DNA of 36,597 nucleotides from an uncultured Methanobrevibacter sp. GTDB taxonomy: Archaea; Methanobacteriota; Methanobacteria; Methanobacteriales; Methanobacteriaceae. Made by a program: the position numbers and the translations under genes. Shown here one piece after another: positions 18,369 through 26,850 of the stretch. Each line of letters opens with the position of its first letter. Positions within the stretch are counted from its first letter, which is position 1. Below the pieces are notes generated by a model, which worked only from the letters and a program-made list of their open reading frames with translations, did not search any database and was not told where the DNA came from. Location of the stretch: the NCBI RefSeq assembly GCF_905235195.1, contig NZ_CAJOKH010000003.1, forward strand, positions 1-36,597, in the 5' to 3' direction.

Positions 18369-18842
18369 ATGACAACTTGTCCAGTTTGTGGAAAAGAGAT
18401 AGGCGATGAAAAATTCTGCCCTAATTGTGGTTCAGCTATAAAAAATGAAAATAAAGAAACTGATAATTTATCAACTAATGATAATAACAGTAATGATAAT
18501 GATAATGATAATAATATTAAATATTGTACTAATTGTTGTTCTGAAATTGATTTTAATGCAGAAATCTGTCCAAAATGTGGTGTTAGACAGACATCAAGTA
18601 CTATAGGCAAATCAGATAAAAGTGAAGTTCTAGCTTTGGTTTTGTCACTTATTCTTCCAGGTTTAGGGCATTTCTATTTAGGACTTCCAAAGAAAGGTAT
18701 TATAATATTAATATGTGCAATAATTGGAGTTTTCTTATTATTTATCCCATATGTTATTGTATTGATTTATGCTATATATGATTCATATAAATCTGCTATG
18801 GCATTAGCAAATGGAGAAACTGTTGAAGACAAATTATTTTAA
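18369..18842 (+). CDS. Double zinc-ribbon membrane protein
   Basis: A 157-aa protein. Two zinc ribbons, CPVCG...FCPNCG (residues 4-25) and CTNCC...CPKCG (about 52-75), are separated by an Asn/Asp-rich linker encoded by AATGAT-type repeats (18470-18520). The C-terminal half has two hydrophobic segments with GLGHFYLGLPKKG and a YAIYDSYKSA tail, the pattern of TM2-like domains. The frame opens with GTG at 18360, but GGTGA there is the ribosome binding site for the ATG at 18369. The role is unknown; zinc-ribbon plus membrane proteins of this sort are common in Methanobrevibacter. It is the only unbroken member of the zinc-ribbon group here. Confidence 0.78.
   Translation: MTTCPVCGKEIGDEKFCPNCGSAIKNENKETDNLSTNDNNSNDNDNDNNIKYCTNCCSEIDFNAEICPKCGVRQTSSTIGKSDKSEVLALVLSLILPGLGHFYLGLPKKGIIILICAIIGVFLLFIPYVIVLIYAIYDSYKSAMALANGETVEDKLF
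18477..18520 (+). repeat. AATGAT/GATAAT microsatellite inside zinc-ribbon gene
   Basis: A short tandem repeat of AATGAT-like units encodes the Asn/Asp linker between the two zinc ribbons. Units are close to 6 bp, so copy-number change would keep the frame and only alter linker length. Confidence 0.6.
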
Positions 18843-18862
18843 ATAGTTAGAAGAAATTTTCT

Positions 18863-18960
18863 ATAGAATGTTCAAAGTGGGTGCAAAAGCAGACAATAAT
18901 TCTAAATTTCTGCTAAATGCAAAATCCATCACAAACTAATCCTAATAATCCATTCAAAAT
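18863..18960 (+). pseudogene. Relic of a zinc-ribbon gene
   Basis: The sequence matches a decayed zinc ribbon: read with frame changes it gives IECSK-(C)-GAKADNNSKF-(C)-LN, with the second Cys codon of the first pair lost by a one-base change near 18890 and an extra T near 18908. No intact frame remains and stops follow at once. It lies between the intact gene ending at 18842 and the frameshifted one starting at 19053. Confidence 0.45.
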
Positions 18961-19052
18961 AGTTTTAAGAAAAGTAAATATGTAAATTATAGTTCCATAG
19001 ACCAAAATAACAATAAAACAAATTTTAATTTTTTTCTAATAGGGGCGAATAA

Positions 19053-19729
19053 ATGGTAAAATGTTCTACTTGTGGTTATGAAGCTGAAGAAAGTTATTTT
19101 TGTCCAAATTGTGGTTCACATATAATTAAAACAGCTTCTTCTATTCAAAATAATGATATAAATATTAAAGATAATCAATTATCAGATGATGAAGAAAAAA
19201 CATCTGCTAATGAAAATAAAGATATGTATGATAATATAATCGATTTTGATGATAAAATTTCAGGCAAATTAAGTGGTTTATTTGCAAAAAGTAAAGCTAG
19301 GGATTTTGTCTTAGATAAAACTGCTTCTTATAGATATAAAAATATTTCTAAAAGTACCAATAATGGAATGGATAGAAAATATTTTGAAAAAATTGAACCA
19401 GTATTTCTTGAAGTATATGACTCTATAAGGATTTAATTGTTAAAGACATTTTTCTTTATGAAAGAAGCATGATGATAAATGGAGGCATAGTTGGTACTAT
19501 AGTCTCTCAAGTTTACACTCCAACAAAAGATATGCCTCATGACAAATCAGTAGAATTTTACCAAGATATAGTAAATAAGATTGTTAGCGAGATTAATGAA
19601 GAGAAAGAAAAAGGTAGTTTTGATGAAGAAACATTCTATAAAAACAAAATAAAACAATCTTCATTAGACAATGTTTCCCTATTAGGCATTTCTAAATCAA
19701 TGAAATTGTTCAAACGAAATAAAAATTAG
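19053..19729 (+). pseudogene. Frameshifted zinc-ribbon protein gene
   Basis: Two consecutive frames form one protein of about 225 aa. The first (19053-19436) starts with a zinc ribbon, CSTCGYEAEESYFCPNCG, and a GGGGCGA ribosome binding site; it ends shortly after VYDSI. The second frame is open from 19421 and continues as DLIVKDIFLYERSMMING to 19729. A single lost base between 19421 and 19433 explains the break. The downstream ATG at 19469 has no ribosome binding site, so an independent second gene is unlikely. No classical slippery heptamer is present, so programmed frameshifting is not favoured; sequencing error or real decay are both possible. Function of the C-terminal domain is unknown. 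Confidence 0.65.
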
Positions 19730-19777
19730 ATGTAGTGGAGGATTAAAAGTATAAATTATTTAACAACACCAAAATAT

Positions 19778-20188
19778 TTATTCTCCTATTATAGTCAAAT
19801 CTACTTTTCTTTTAGAGCGTGGCCCATCCAATTCTATGAAAAAAACTGATTGCCATGTACCTAAATCCATACGGCCATCAACAATAGGAATTGTTTCCTG
19901 AGGAGATAAAAATAGTGATTTTAAATGTGAATGAGCATTATGATCTATAATATCATGACTATACTCATTTCTCTCAGGTATTAAATCATATAAAATATTT
20001 TGAATATCACAACCAAGACCCTGCTCATTTTCATTAATGATAATTGCAGAGGTAGTGTGTTTTGTAAAAATATTTATTAATCCAAGTGAAACTGAAGATT
20101 TAACTATTTTTTCATTAATATATTGAGTTATATCAATAATCTGAAATCTGGTTCTTGAATTAATAACTAAACTATCCTTAATAATCAT
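19778..20188 (-). CDS. yjbQ: YjbQ/UPF0047 family protein
   Basis: A 136-aa single-domain protein of the widespread YjbQ (UPF0047) family, annotated in places as a secondary thiamine-phosphate synthase because some members show that weak activity; the true role is not settled. Family landmarks present are TKHTTSAI, NENEQGLG, DHNAHSHLKS with the conserved histidines, and LGTWQSVFFIELDGPR near the C-terminus. Length is normal. The start has GGTGGG 4 nt before ATG. It lies between the zinc-ribbon zone and mch, 190 nt downstream of mch. Confidence 0.9.
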   Translation of the reverse strand: MIIKDSLVINSRTRFQIIDITQYINEKIVKSSVSLGLINIFTKHTTSAIIINENEQGLGCDIQNILYDLIPERNEYSHDIIDHNAHSHLKSLFLSPQETIPIVDGRMDLGTWQSVFFIELDGPRSKRKVDLTIIGE

Positions 20189-20377
20189 TTTCCCACCTTA
20201 AAAAAATTAAGAAATAATTAATTTAAATTTATATAAAAATAATATAAAATTTTTATGTAAAAATAAAATTAATATTAAAAAATTAAAAAAAAACTTTAAA
20301 TTAAGAAAAACTATTTTAAATAAAAAATAAAAAAAAGAGTAAATTAGTTGAAAACTAATTGAATAAATGAAATCTAC

Positions 20378-21340
20378 TTAAACACCAAATGATTTTTTAA
20401 GTAATTCTACATTTACATATCCTTCTTTGTAAACATTACCCGTAGTTAAATCATTTATAACTACTTCTGCAGGTGCAAACATTCCTTTATCAATTTGATA
20501 GAAATCGAAACCAGCAGCTTTAAAAGTATCATAGAATGGTTCCCCATAACCTTCAGCAGCAGATGATGGAACTTCTTTAGCTAAAGCTTCAATGTCATCT
20601 CCTTCTTCAGATTCAAGATAATAATAAGTTCTTCCACCAAATAATACAGCATCATTAGTTCTTCCCATAGCTTTTAATCCATCAGGAGTTACAGGTGCAA
20701 TAGGTGCAATACCTGCAGCATGTTTAACTTTAGTAACATCGAATTTAAGGAATTCTAACATTTTATAAGTACCGTTTTCTACAACTCTTCCAGAAATTTG
20801 AATAGATCCAACAAGAGAAGAAGTAGGAGCAACGAGTAAGTAAACATTTGCAACATCAACCTTACATTCATCTGCAACATATTGTGCTACATCTTCACCA
20901 GGTATAACATCAGCTTCTAAAGTTAAAATTGCTAAATCAGCATCATCTTTATAACCGATTTCCTCATAAGTTTCAGCAGGATTTAAGGATAAAGCTCTTG
21001 CAGGTCCAGAACCTAATGCGAAGAAATCTCCAACACCAACAGACCAGCCTGCTTCTTGTGAACCTAATGTTGCAATAGCAGGATAATCAGTTTTTATTTT
21101 AACAGAAGGAAGTGCGAATTTTTCAGATAAATCTCCAGGAATTGAAATCCCTACATCAGCAAGGCCACCAAGACAGATTTTAGTATATAATTCACCTGCT
21201 TTAAAACTACCTTTAACATTGACACCACAATCAATTACAGTGGCACCATTTGATAATTTTGAAATAGCAACATTAATTTCATCTGCCTTTTTAATCATTT
21301 CATCTACAACTTTTTTTGCTTCTACGTTTACACTAACCAT
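20378..21340 (-). CDS. mch: Methenyl-H4MPT cyclohydrolase
   Basis: A 320-aa cytosolic enzyme of the hydrogenotrophic methanogenesis pathway; it converts formyl- to methenyl-tetrahydromethanopterin. The sequence is typical over its whole length: VIDCGVNVKGSFKAG, CLGGLADVGIS, TLGSQEAGWSV, the GSGPARALS loop and the C-terminal APAEVVINDLTTG. It is well expressed in methanogens, and the codon use with few rare triplets fits. The start has GAGG 8 nt before ATG. A perfect 16-bp palindrome sits directly upstream of this ribosome binding site. Confidence 0.97.
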   Translation of the reverse strand: MVSVNVEAKKVVDEMIKKADEINVAISKLSNGATVIDCGVNVKGSFKAGELYTKICLGGLADVGISIPGDLSEKFALPSVKIKTDYPAIATLGSQEAGWSVGVGDFFALGSGPARALSLNPAETYEEIGYKDDADLAILTLEADVIPGEDVAQYVADECKVDVANVYLLVAPTSSLVGSIQISGRVVENGTYKMLEFLKFDVTKVKHAAGIAPIAPVTPDGLKAMGRTNDAVLFGGRTYYYLESEEGDDIEALAKEVPSSAAEGYGEPFYDTFKAAGFDFYQIDKGMFAPAEVVINDLTTGNVYKEGYVNVELLKKSFGV

Positions 21341-21351
21341 AGTTTAAACCT

Positions 21352-21367
21352 CAAAATAATTATTTTG
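21352..21367. promoter_or_regulatory. Palindrome next to mch ribosome binding site
   Basis: CAAAATAATTATTTTG is a perfect 16-bp palindrome ending 2 nt before the GAGG of mch on the transcribed strand. It could be an mRNA hairpin, an operator, or chance; several such palindromes are expected in AT-rich DNA of this length. Confidence 0.25.
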
Positions 21368-21583
21368 ATATGTAATAAGCTTATAAGTAAAAATTAAAAT
21401 TAAATTAAAAAAAATAAATTAATATAATTTAAAATATTATTACAATAAATATAAGCTAACTATTAATAATTTATTAAATAATATTATTTAAAATTTTATA
21501 GTAAAATAAGCACACCTTGAGAAAATATTATTAAAAAAAAAATTATTAAAATTGCCTTATAGAATTCACCGGGAGCAAAAACC

Positions 21584-21607
21584 TTTGCTATTTTTTTGTA
21601 TAAATGA
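21584..21607 (+). terminator. Hairpin followed by T-run, no gene upstream
   Basis: AGCAAA (21584-21589) and TTTGCT (21594-21599) form a 6-bp stem with a 4-nt loop, followed by A and seven T. It resembles a plus-strand terminator, but there is no plus-strand gene in front of it, so it may end a small transcript or be a relic. Confidence 0.35.
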
Positions 21608-21789
21608 AAATAAACCTAAAAATATATATCTTAATACTTTAATAATACAATATACATAAAATTAGAGAAATTTAATTTAAATATTGTAAAACATACATTA
21701 AAATGTTAAATTGAAAGATAATAAGGATATGATTATAGAATAATGATTTAAAAATTAAGTTAAGTTATAATAAATATAAGGAGAAAAAA

Positions 21790-22354
21790 ATGTATTGTTC
21801 AAATTGCGGAGAATTAAATGAAGAAAATACAATATGCTATAAAAAATGTGGAACGAAATTAAAAAACGATGATAAACCAACAGAAATTAAAAAAAAACAT
21901 CTGAAAAAAATAAGATAATAATAATTGCACTTGTCTCAGCAACGATTGTTTTAGCTCTATATGTGATTTTTGCATGAGTATCTTTAAAATGACAAGTTCC
22001 TTTAGAAACCCACGATTTTTCAATATTTAAAATGGATGTTCCAGTTGGGTTTTACTTTGTTGAAACACAACCCATACCAAATTATGGGTACGGAGGTTTA
22101 ATTACCTTGGAAAATAATGGAAAATACTCCAATGAAGTTGGTATTTTAATGGTTTCAATATAGGAGGTTCGAGTCATCCACGAAAAGTCAGCTTGGAGCG
22201 AACAGATGGAGACATTGAAGTATTTAAAGAAGATGATAGTGATATATATTTCATTCAACAAGATATCGATGATTATCACTTCATAGTGAGTGGAAGAGAT
22301 GACCAAACCATTATTAAAATGTTAGAATCAATACAGCTGACTGGTTCAGAATAA
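21790..22354 (+). pseudogene. Broken zinc-ribbon membrane protein gene
   Basis: The ATG at 21790 has a good AAGGAG and opens a zinc ribbon (CSNCGELN...CYKKCG, with one extra Lys codon inside the second pair). The frame stops at 21916. In the next frame, after a run of nine A (21889-21897), a membrane segment follows (IIIIALVSATIVLALYVIF) that stops at 21975. A third stretch (FSIFKMDVPVGFYFVET...GYGGLITLENNGKYSNEVG) stops near 22162, and its last part (GFNIGGSSHPRKVSLERTDGD ... MLESIQLTGSE, ending at 22354) is in another frame. Together they make one ancestral protein of about 185 aa: zinc ribbon, membrane anchor, outer domain. With several breaks this is real decay and not one sequencing error. 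Confidence 0.75.
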
Positions 22355-22371
22355 TTGAATCCTATTAAAAA

Positions 22372-22470
22372 GTTTTCGTCAAATTATATTATTTTTAATA
22401 AACACCTTCTTGTTTTAAAAAAATTTTAATGGATTTTTAAATAAAATGAAAAAATTTGACGGACACCCTA
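22372..22470. repeat. Short element with inverted ends (MITE-like)
   Basis: CGTCAAATT at 22377-22385 is repeated as AATTTGACG at 22453-22461, with partial similarity continuing outward (TTTT versus GGACA) for a few bases. The unit is about 100 bp, lies directly after the broken zinc-ribbon gene, and has no coding frame. Ends such as GTGTCCGTCAAATTTT are the style of insertion-sequence termini, but no target duplication was identified. Confidence 0.3.
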
Positions 22471-22640
22471 AAAAAAGTAAAATATCTAAAGATTATCTTA
22501 ATGAAAAATTTATAATCCACATAAAAATTTTAAAAAAAAAATAATGAAAAAAACATGAGCATGAAAATAATTATATAATATAATTAATGTAATATTCATT
22601 ATAATTAATTTAAATTATTAATTTATTGGGAAGAAAAATA

Positions 22641-23972
22641 ATGAAAGTTGTAATTGTTGGAGGTGGAGCTGGAGGTTTACCTACAGCTTCTAATATTAGG
22701 AAATTAGACGAGACTATAGAAATAACTGTTATCACAAGAGATAACTATATCGCATATTCTCCATGTGCAATACCTTATGTACTTGGACATAATATTAAAT
22801 CTTTTGATGATATTATAATGAAAACTCCTGAAGATTATAAAGAAAAAAATATTGATGTATTAACCAACTCAGAAGTTACTTCAGTTGACCATAAAAACAA
22901 AGAATTAACGTTTACAAATGAAGGACAAGTTAAAACAATGAAATATGACAAACTTGTTCTTGCAACTGGTGGAAATTCATTTGTACCTCCAATTTCAGGA
23001 TCTGATTTAGATGGAGTATTTAAAATCAGAAAACTTGATGATGGTAAAGAAGTTCAAGAATGGGTTAAAAATTGTAAAAATGTTGTAGTTACCGGCGCAG
23101 GACTTATAGGTATTGAAATTGCATTTGCATTTAAAAAATTAGGATTAAACGTTATTTTAAATGAAATGTTACCTCAAATTGTACCAAAATCTTTAGACCC
23201 TGATATGGCTTCAATTGTAACCGAATATTTAAAACAAGAAGGAATTAATGTTATTCTTGGAAAACCTATTACTGAAATTTGTGGTGAAGATAAAGTTACT
23301 GGTGTTGTTATTGATAATGAAGAAGAATACGCAACAGATATGGTAATCCTTGCAACAGGTGTAAGACCTGAATTAGAACTTGCTAAAATGATTGGTTGTG
23401 ACATTGGTAGGTGGGCTATTCTTGTTGATGAAAGTATGAAAACATCAGTTGATGATGTTTATGCTGTAGGTGATTGTGTAGAATCATATGATGCGATTTT
23501 AGAATCAAATACAATTTCCCAACTTGGAACAACAGCAGTCCGTCAAGCAAAAACTTGTGCACAAACAATTGTAGGGAAGAAATCTAAATTTAATCCTGTA
23601 CTAAATTCAATGGTAACTAAAGTAGGTAAATTAGAATTTGGTGCAGTAGGACTTACAACCCACTTTGCTTATCAAAATAATATTAAAACCGTTTCACAAA
23701 AAATAGAAGCATTTACAAGAGCAAGATATTATCCTAATGCTAAACCTATGGATATTAAAGTAATCTGTGATGCTGATGGTAAAATAATTGGTTGTCAGAT
23801 TATTGCAGAAGAACGTGTAGCAGAAAGAATTGATACTATGACTCTTGCTATAACTGAAGGTTTGAATTGCTTTGAATTAAGTAATATGGAATTTGCTTAT
23901 GCACCTCCAGTATCCATGGTTACAGACCCACTTGTTCTAGCTGTAGAAGAAGTGAGTAAAAAGTTTAATTAA
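22641..23972 (+). CDS. FAD/NAD(P) oxidoreductase, CoA-disulfide reductase/NADH oxidase type
   Basis: A 443-aa flavoprotein of the pyridine nucleotide-disulfide family with a single redox cysteine. GGGAGG at residues 7-12 binds FAD, Cys42 lies in AYSPCAIPYVLG (the S-x-x-C site of CoA-disulfide reductases and NADH oxidases), GAGLIGIEIA is the NAD(P) loop, and DVYAVGDC the second FAD motif; a dimerisation domain follows. The expected role is thiol-disulfide recycling or oxygen/peroxide detoxification in a strict anaerobe. The frame opens at a TTG (22626), but GGGA before the ATG at 22641 makes that the better start. It stands alone, with a strong hairpin at its 3' end. Confidence 0.88.
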   Translation: MKVVIVGGGAGGLPTASNIRKLDETIEITVITRDNYIAYSPCAIPYVLGHNIKSFDDIIMKTPEDYKEKNIDVLTNSEVTSVDHKNKELTFTNEGQVKTMKYDKLVLATGGNSFVPPISGSDLDGVFKIRKLDDGKEVQEWVKNCKNVVVTGAGLIGIEIAFAFKKLGLNVILNEMLPQIVPKSLDPDMASIVTEYLKQEGINVILGKPITEICGEDKVTGVVIDNEEEYATDMVILATGVRPELELAKMIGCDIGRWAILVDESMKTSVDDVYAVGDCVESYDAILESNTISQLGTTAVRQAKTCAQTIVGKKSKFNPVLNSMVTKVGKLEFGAVGLTTHFAYQNNIKTVSQKIEAFTRARYYPNAKPMDIKVICDADGKIIGCQIIAEERVAERIDTMTLAITEGLNCFELSNMEFAYAPPVSMVTDPLVLAVEEVSKKFN

Positions 23973-23992
23973 AAATTTTAATTAAACTTTTT
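23958..23992 (+). terminator. 17-bp inverted repeat at the 3' end of the oxidoreductase gene
   Basis: Bases 23958-23974 are the exact reverse complement of 23976-23992 with one central base; the stop codon lies inside. A long T-rich tract follows. It is the longest perfect inverted repeat I found in the window and is well placed as a terminator. Confidence 0.7.
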
Positions 23993-24327
23993 ATATTTTT
24001 ATTTTTTTTTAATTTTACTTATTTAAGAAATAAATTTTGTTTGTTTTTTATCACGAAAATTATTTTATAATTTTTATCTAAATCAATTTTCAAATTTCTC
24101 GTATTATCATTTTAAATTTTTAGTTCTTTTAGTCTTTATAAATGTACTAAAAGAATACAATACTATTTTATTTTACGTAAATTCTCAAATTATTTAATCA
24201 TTTTAAAAAAATAGAAAAATATTATAAAAAAACCGTGCTAATAACTCTCTTATAATCATTTAAAAAAAAGAATTACACAGAAATCATCATAGACAATAAA
24301 ATAAATAAAATGAAAATAAAAAATAGG
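23973..24327. other. Convergent gap, 3' ends only
   Basis: A 355-nt gap between two convergent genes. Besides the hairpin overlapping the upstream stop codon, it contains a second perfect inverted repeat at 24124-24155. No coding frame was accepted. Confidence 0.5.
24124..24155. terminator. 10-bp inverted repeat in convergent gap
   Basis: TTCTTTTAGT (24124-24133) and ACTAAAAGAA (24146-24155) form a perfect 10-bp stem with a 12-nt loop. Standing between convergent genes, it could act as a terminator or transcript end in either direction. Confidence 0.35.
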
Positions 24328-24525
24328 TTATCTACGAGAATAAGATATGTAAATTACATACATTCCTATCATTAATAAAAGTACAGGTGGAAATAATGTA
24401 AGTACTAAAGAAGGAATAATATGTAAACCTACTAAAATCCATATTAATGCATAGATAACAATAAATATACCTGTAATAAGTAAAATTCTATATAATTTCC
24501 TTTCAAACTCATAAGGAATAGTCAT
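24328..24525 (-). CDS. Small two-segment membrane protein
   Basis: A 65-aa protein with two hydrophobic segments (about residues 12-33 and 37-60), a short charged N-terminus (YEFERKLYR) and a YSRR end. The ribosome binding site AGGCGAT 4 nt before ATG supports a true gene. It is the last gene in the row egsA, UPF0179, rpiA, and lies 92 nt after rpiA. The family is not recognised. Confidence 0.65.
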   Translation of the reverse strand: MTIPYEFERKLYRILLITGIFIVIYALIWILVGLHIIPSLVLTLFPPVLLLMIGMYVIYISYSRR

Positions 24526-24617
24526 AAAATCGCCTGAATTTAAAATATATACCTAATTAATTAAAAAATAATTATATTAAAACTTGAATAATGAAAATGA
24601 ATAATAAATAAATAAAT

Positions 24618-25289
24618 TTAAATTTTTAATTCTTTAATACCCTCCTTAGAACCTAAAATGACTTTATCAACCATTTCAGTAAATAATCCATTTTCTACAA
24701 CACCAGGAATTGTATTTAACTCCAATTCCATATCTGCAGGAGATATAATTTCATCAAATTTAGCATCAATAATGAAATTTCCATTATCAGTTATTACAGG
24801 ACCATCTTTTTGTACACCCATTCTAACTTCTACTTTTGCACCCATGTCACTTAAAGTATTCTCTACTAGTGTTTTTGCTTTTGGAATTACTTCTATAGGT
24901 ACTGGAAATCTTCCTAATGCATTAACATATTTTGAATCATCAGCAATAATTATAAGTTCATCTGCAGAATAATCGACAATTTTTTCTAATGTATGTGCTG
25001 CTCCACCACCTTTAATTAAATTTAAATTAGGGTCAATCTCATCAGCACCATCTACTGCTAAATCAATTGAATATTCATCAAGATTAGTAATTGGTATATT
25101 CCATTGCTGAGCAAGAAGTGCTGATTGGTATGAAGTTGGAATTCCCATAACTTCTATTTCTTCTTCTTTAACTCTCATACCTACTTTTTCAATAAAATAA
25201 TGAGTAGTAGAACCTGTTCCAAGCCCTAAAATTTGACCATCTTTTACTTCTTCAGCAGCTTTATAACCTACATCCTGTTTAAGATTCAT
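24618..25289 (-). CDS. rpiA: Ribose-5-phosphate isomerase A
   Basis: A 223-aa enzyme that interconverts ribose-5-phosphate and ribulose-5-phosphate, needed here for nucleotide and aromatic precursor supply. The family motifs are GLGTGSTTHYFIE, TSYQSALLA, DLAVDGADEIDPNLNLIKGGGAAHTLEK (catalytic acid and lysine) and ADDSKYVNALG. Length is standard. AGGTG precedes the ATG by 5-6 nt. It follows UPF0179 after 69 nt and may be co-transcribed with it and egsA. Confidence 0.96.
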   Translation of the reverse strand: MNLKQDVGYKAAEEVKDGQILGLGTGSTTHYFIEKVGMRVKEEEIEVMGIPTSYQSALLAQQWNIPITNLDEYSIDLAVDGADEIDPNLNLIKGGGAAHTLEKIVDYSADELIIIADDSKYVNALGRFPVPIEVIPKAKTLVENTLSDMGAKVEVRMGVQKDGPVITDNGNFIIDAKFDEIISPADMELELNTIPGVVENGLFTEMVDKVILGSKEGIKELKI

Positions 25290-25358
25290 AATTACACCTA
25301 TTAATAAAGTTATTATAAATTAAAATTTAATGATTAAAAAAGAATAATGTAATATTGA

Positions 25359-25796
25359 TTATTCAACAAAATTTACTTCTAATTTATTTAATGTAAATCC
25401 TTTTTTACATTTTTCAGAAAATTTACCATGATCTTTTACAATTACTACTTTATCTTCTTCAAGTAGGCCTTCTGCAAAACATAAATCATGATATGGACAA
25501 GATTCATCACAGTCAGGATATTCATAAACTATAGTGGAACCTTCAAATACTTTTCTAGAATCAAATAGGATAGGAATATCTGCTCTTTCAACATCAACAG
25601 GAACAACCTTATCATCATCATGTATAGGGCATTTTTGAGAATTTGGTTTAACAGCAAGGATTTCATACATCCTATTTCTTTCTAAAGGTTCAATACAAGA
25701 AGATTTAAATCTACAATTTTCACATTCCTCTGCAGGACCATAAAATATAAATTTTACACCTTCTTTTGCAAAATCTTTACCTACTAAAGTTATCAT
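25359..25796 (-). CDS. UPF0179 cysteine-rich protein
   Basis: A 145-aa protein of the archaeal UPF0179 (COG1860) family, function unknown. It has about ten cysteines in pairs: CENCRFKSSC (25-34), one in KCPIH, CDESCPYHDLC (about 96-106), and CKKG near the end. The spacing suggests one or two metal or Fe-S sites in a beta-rich domain. It starts 10 nt after the egsA stop, so it is surely translated from the same mRNA as egsA. No ligand or substrate can be assigned. Confidence 0.85.
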   Translation of the reverse strand: MITLVGKDFAKEGVKFIFYGPAEECENCRFKSSCIEPLERNRMYEILAVKPNSQKCPIHDDDKVVPVDVERADIPILFDSRKVFEGSTIVYEYPDCDESCPYHDLCFAEGLLEEDKVVIVKDHGKFSEKCKKGFTLNKLEVNFVE

Positions 25797-25806
25797 TTTT
25801 ATCCCT

Positions 25807-26850
25807 CTAAATTACTCCAGTTTCAATAGCTAATTTACGTGCTGCATCACGTGATATACCCCTATCACCAAGTATTGTGTAACGTTCAGGCCTGATTGTA
25901 TGAGCAATTGTTAAAGCTTCAATAATATCATCATAATCAATACCAATCTCATCTGCTGTTGTAGGAGCTTTCATACTTTTAAGTGAATCTCTAATACACT
26001 TCCAGTTTCCACCATATAATTTCATCATCATTATAGTACCAATACCACATTGTTCACCATGTAATGCTGGTTTTTTAGCAATTCTATCAAGGGCATGTGA
26101 AAATAAATGCTCACTACCACTAGCAGGACGACTTGAACCTGCAATACTAATAGCCATACCACTACTAAACAACATTTTTGCAACAAGCCTAGATGAAAGT
26201 TCTAAACCTTCTTTAATACTATCTGCAGATTGTATAATTAATTTTGCTGACATAATAGACAATGCAGCAGCAGATTCAGAAAAACTTTCATTTTGAAGTC
26301 TTTGTGCAAGTCGCCAATCTTTAACAGCAGTGTAATTTGATACTATGTCTGCACATCCTGAAGCTAAAAATCTAAATGGAGCATTTTTTAAAATTTCAGA
26401 ATCGGCAATAAGTGCCATTGGTGCTTGGCTTTTAAGTGAAACTGAACCTTTTGAATTTTTAATAGATGCCATAGGTGAAGCAATACCGTCATGTGATGCA
26501 GTAGTTGGAATAGAAATAAAATAAGAATTTTTATTTGTTGCAGCTAGTTTTGCAACATCAATAATTTTTCCACCCCCGACGCCTAAAGCAAATGAATTTT
26601 CTGCAAGTCTATCTTCAACGGCTTCAACATCCTCAGGAGTTGCATTCTTAATTTGAATAATATTCGGATTAAAACCTGCATCCTCTAAACTATCATATAC
26701 TAATTGACCTGCAATTTTTAATGTGCGGTGACCAGTTACAACTAAAGGTTCACCTGGAAGTTTTAAGTCATTTGATATCTTTCCAGTGTCATAAATGACA
26801 TTAGGGCCAATATGAACCTCTCTCGGCATTTGAATAGTTTTAGAATACAT
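25807..26850 (-). CDS. egsA: sn-Glycerol-1-phosphate dehydrogenase
   Basis: A 347-aa enzyme that reduces dihydroxyacetone phosphate to sn-glycerol-1-phosphate, the first step of archaeal ether lipids. The family is related to iron/zinc alcohol dehydrogenases. Landmarks are [16 protein letters not shown] (cofactor loop), [18 protein letters not shown], the metal ligands Asp in SGCADIVSN, His in GSEHLFSH and His in ALHGEQCG. The start has GGTGG 9 nt upstream. A minus-strand TATA box at 26889-26900 implies a very short leader. It is the first gene of egsA-UPF0179(-rpiA). Confidence 0.96.
   Translation of the reverse strand: MYSKTIQMPREVHIGPNVIYDTGKISNDLKLPGEPLVVTGHRTLKIAGQLVYDSLEDAGFNPNIIQIKNATPEDVEAVEDRLAENSFALGVGGGKIIDVAKLAATNKNSYFISIPTTASHDGIASPMASIKNSKGSVSLKSQAPMALIADSEILKNAPFRFLASGCADIVSNYTAVKDWRLAQRLQNESFSESAAALSIMSAKLIIQSADSIKEGLELSSRLVAKMLFSSGMAISIAGSSRPASGSEHLFSHALDRIAKKPALHGEQCGIGTIMMMKLYGGNWKCIRDSLKSMKAPTTADEIGIDYDDIIEALTIAHTIRPERYTILGDRGISRDAARKLAIETGVI

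Larger units (their letters stand above)
21341..21789. other. Gap upstream of mch
   Basis: A 449-nt gap between mch (minus) and the broken zinc-ribbon gene (plus). It holds the mch leader with palindrome CAAAATAATTATTTTG (21352-21367), a TATA-like element on the minus strand near 21446-21456, and a hairpin with T-run at 21584-21607. No coding frame is convincing. Confidence 0.5.

Noticed and set aside
19469-19729. Separate 86-aa gene starting at ATG 19469
   Set aside because: The frame continues upstream without a break to 19421 and joins the preceding zinc-ribbon gene; the ATG has no ribosome binding site. Treated as the second half of a frameshifted gene.
22082-22306. Minus-strand 74-codon frame over the broken zinc-ribbon gene
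   Set aside because: It is the shadow of the plus-strand coding remnants and has no ribosome binding site.
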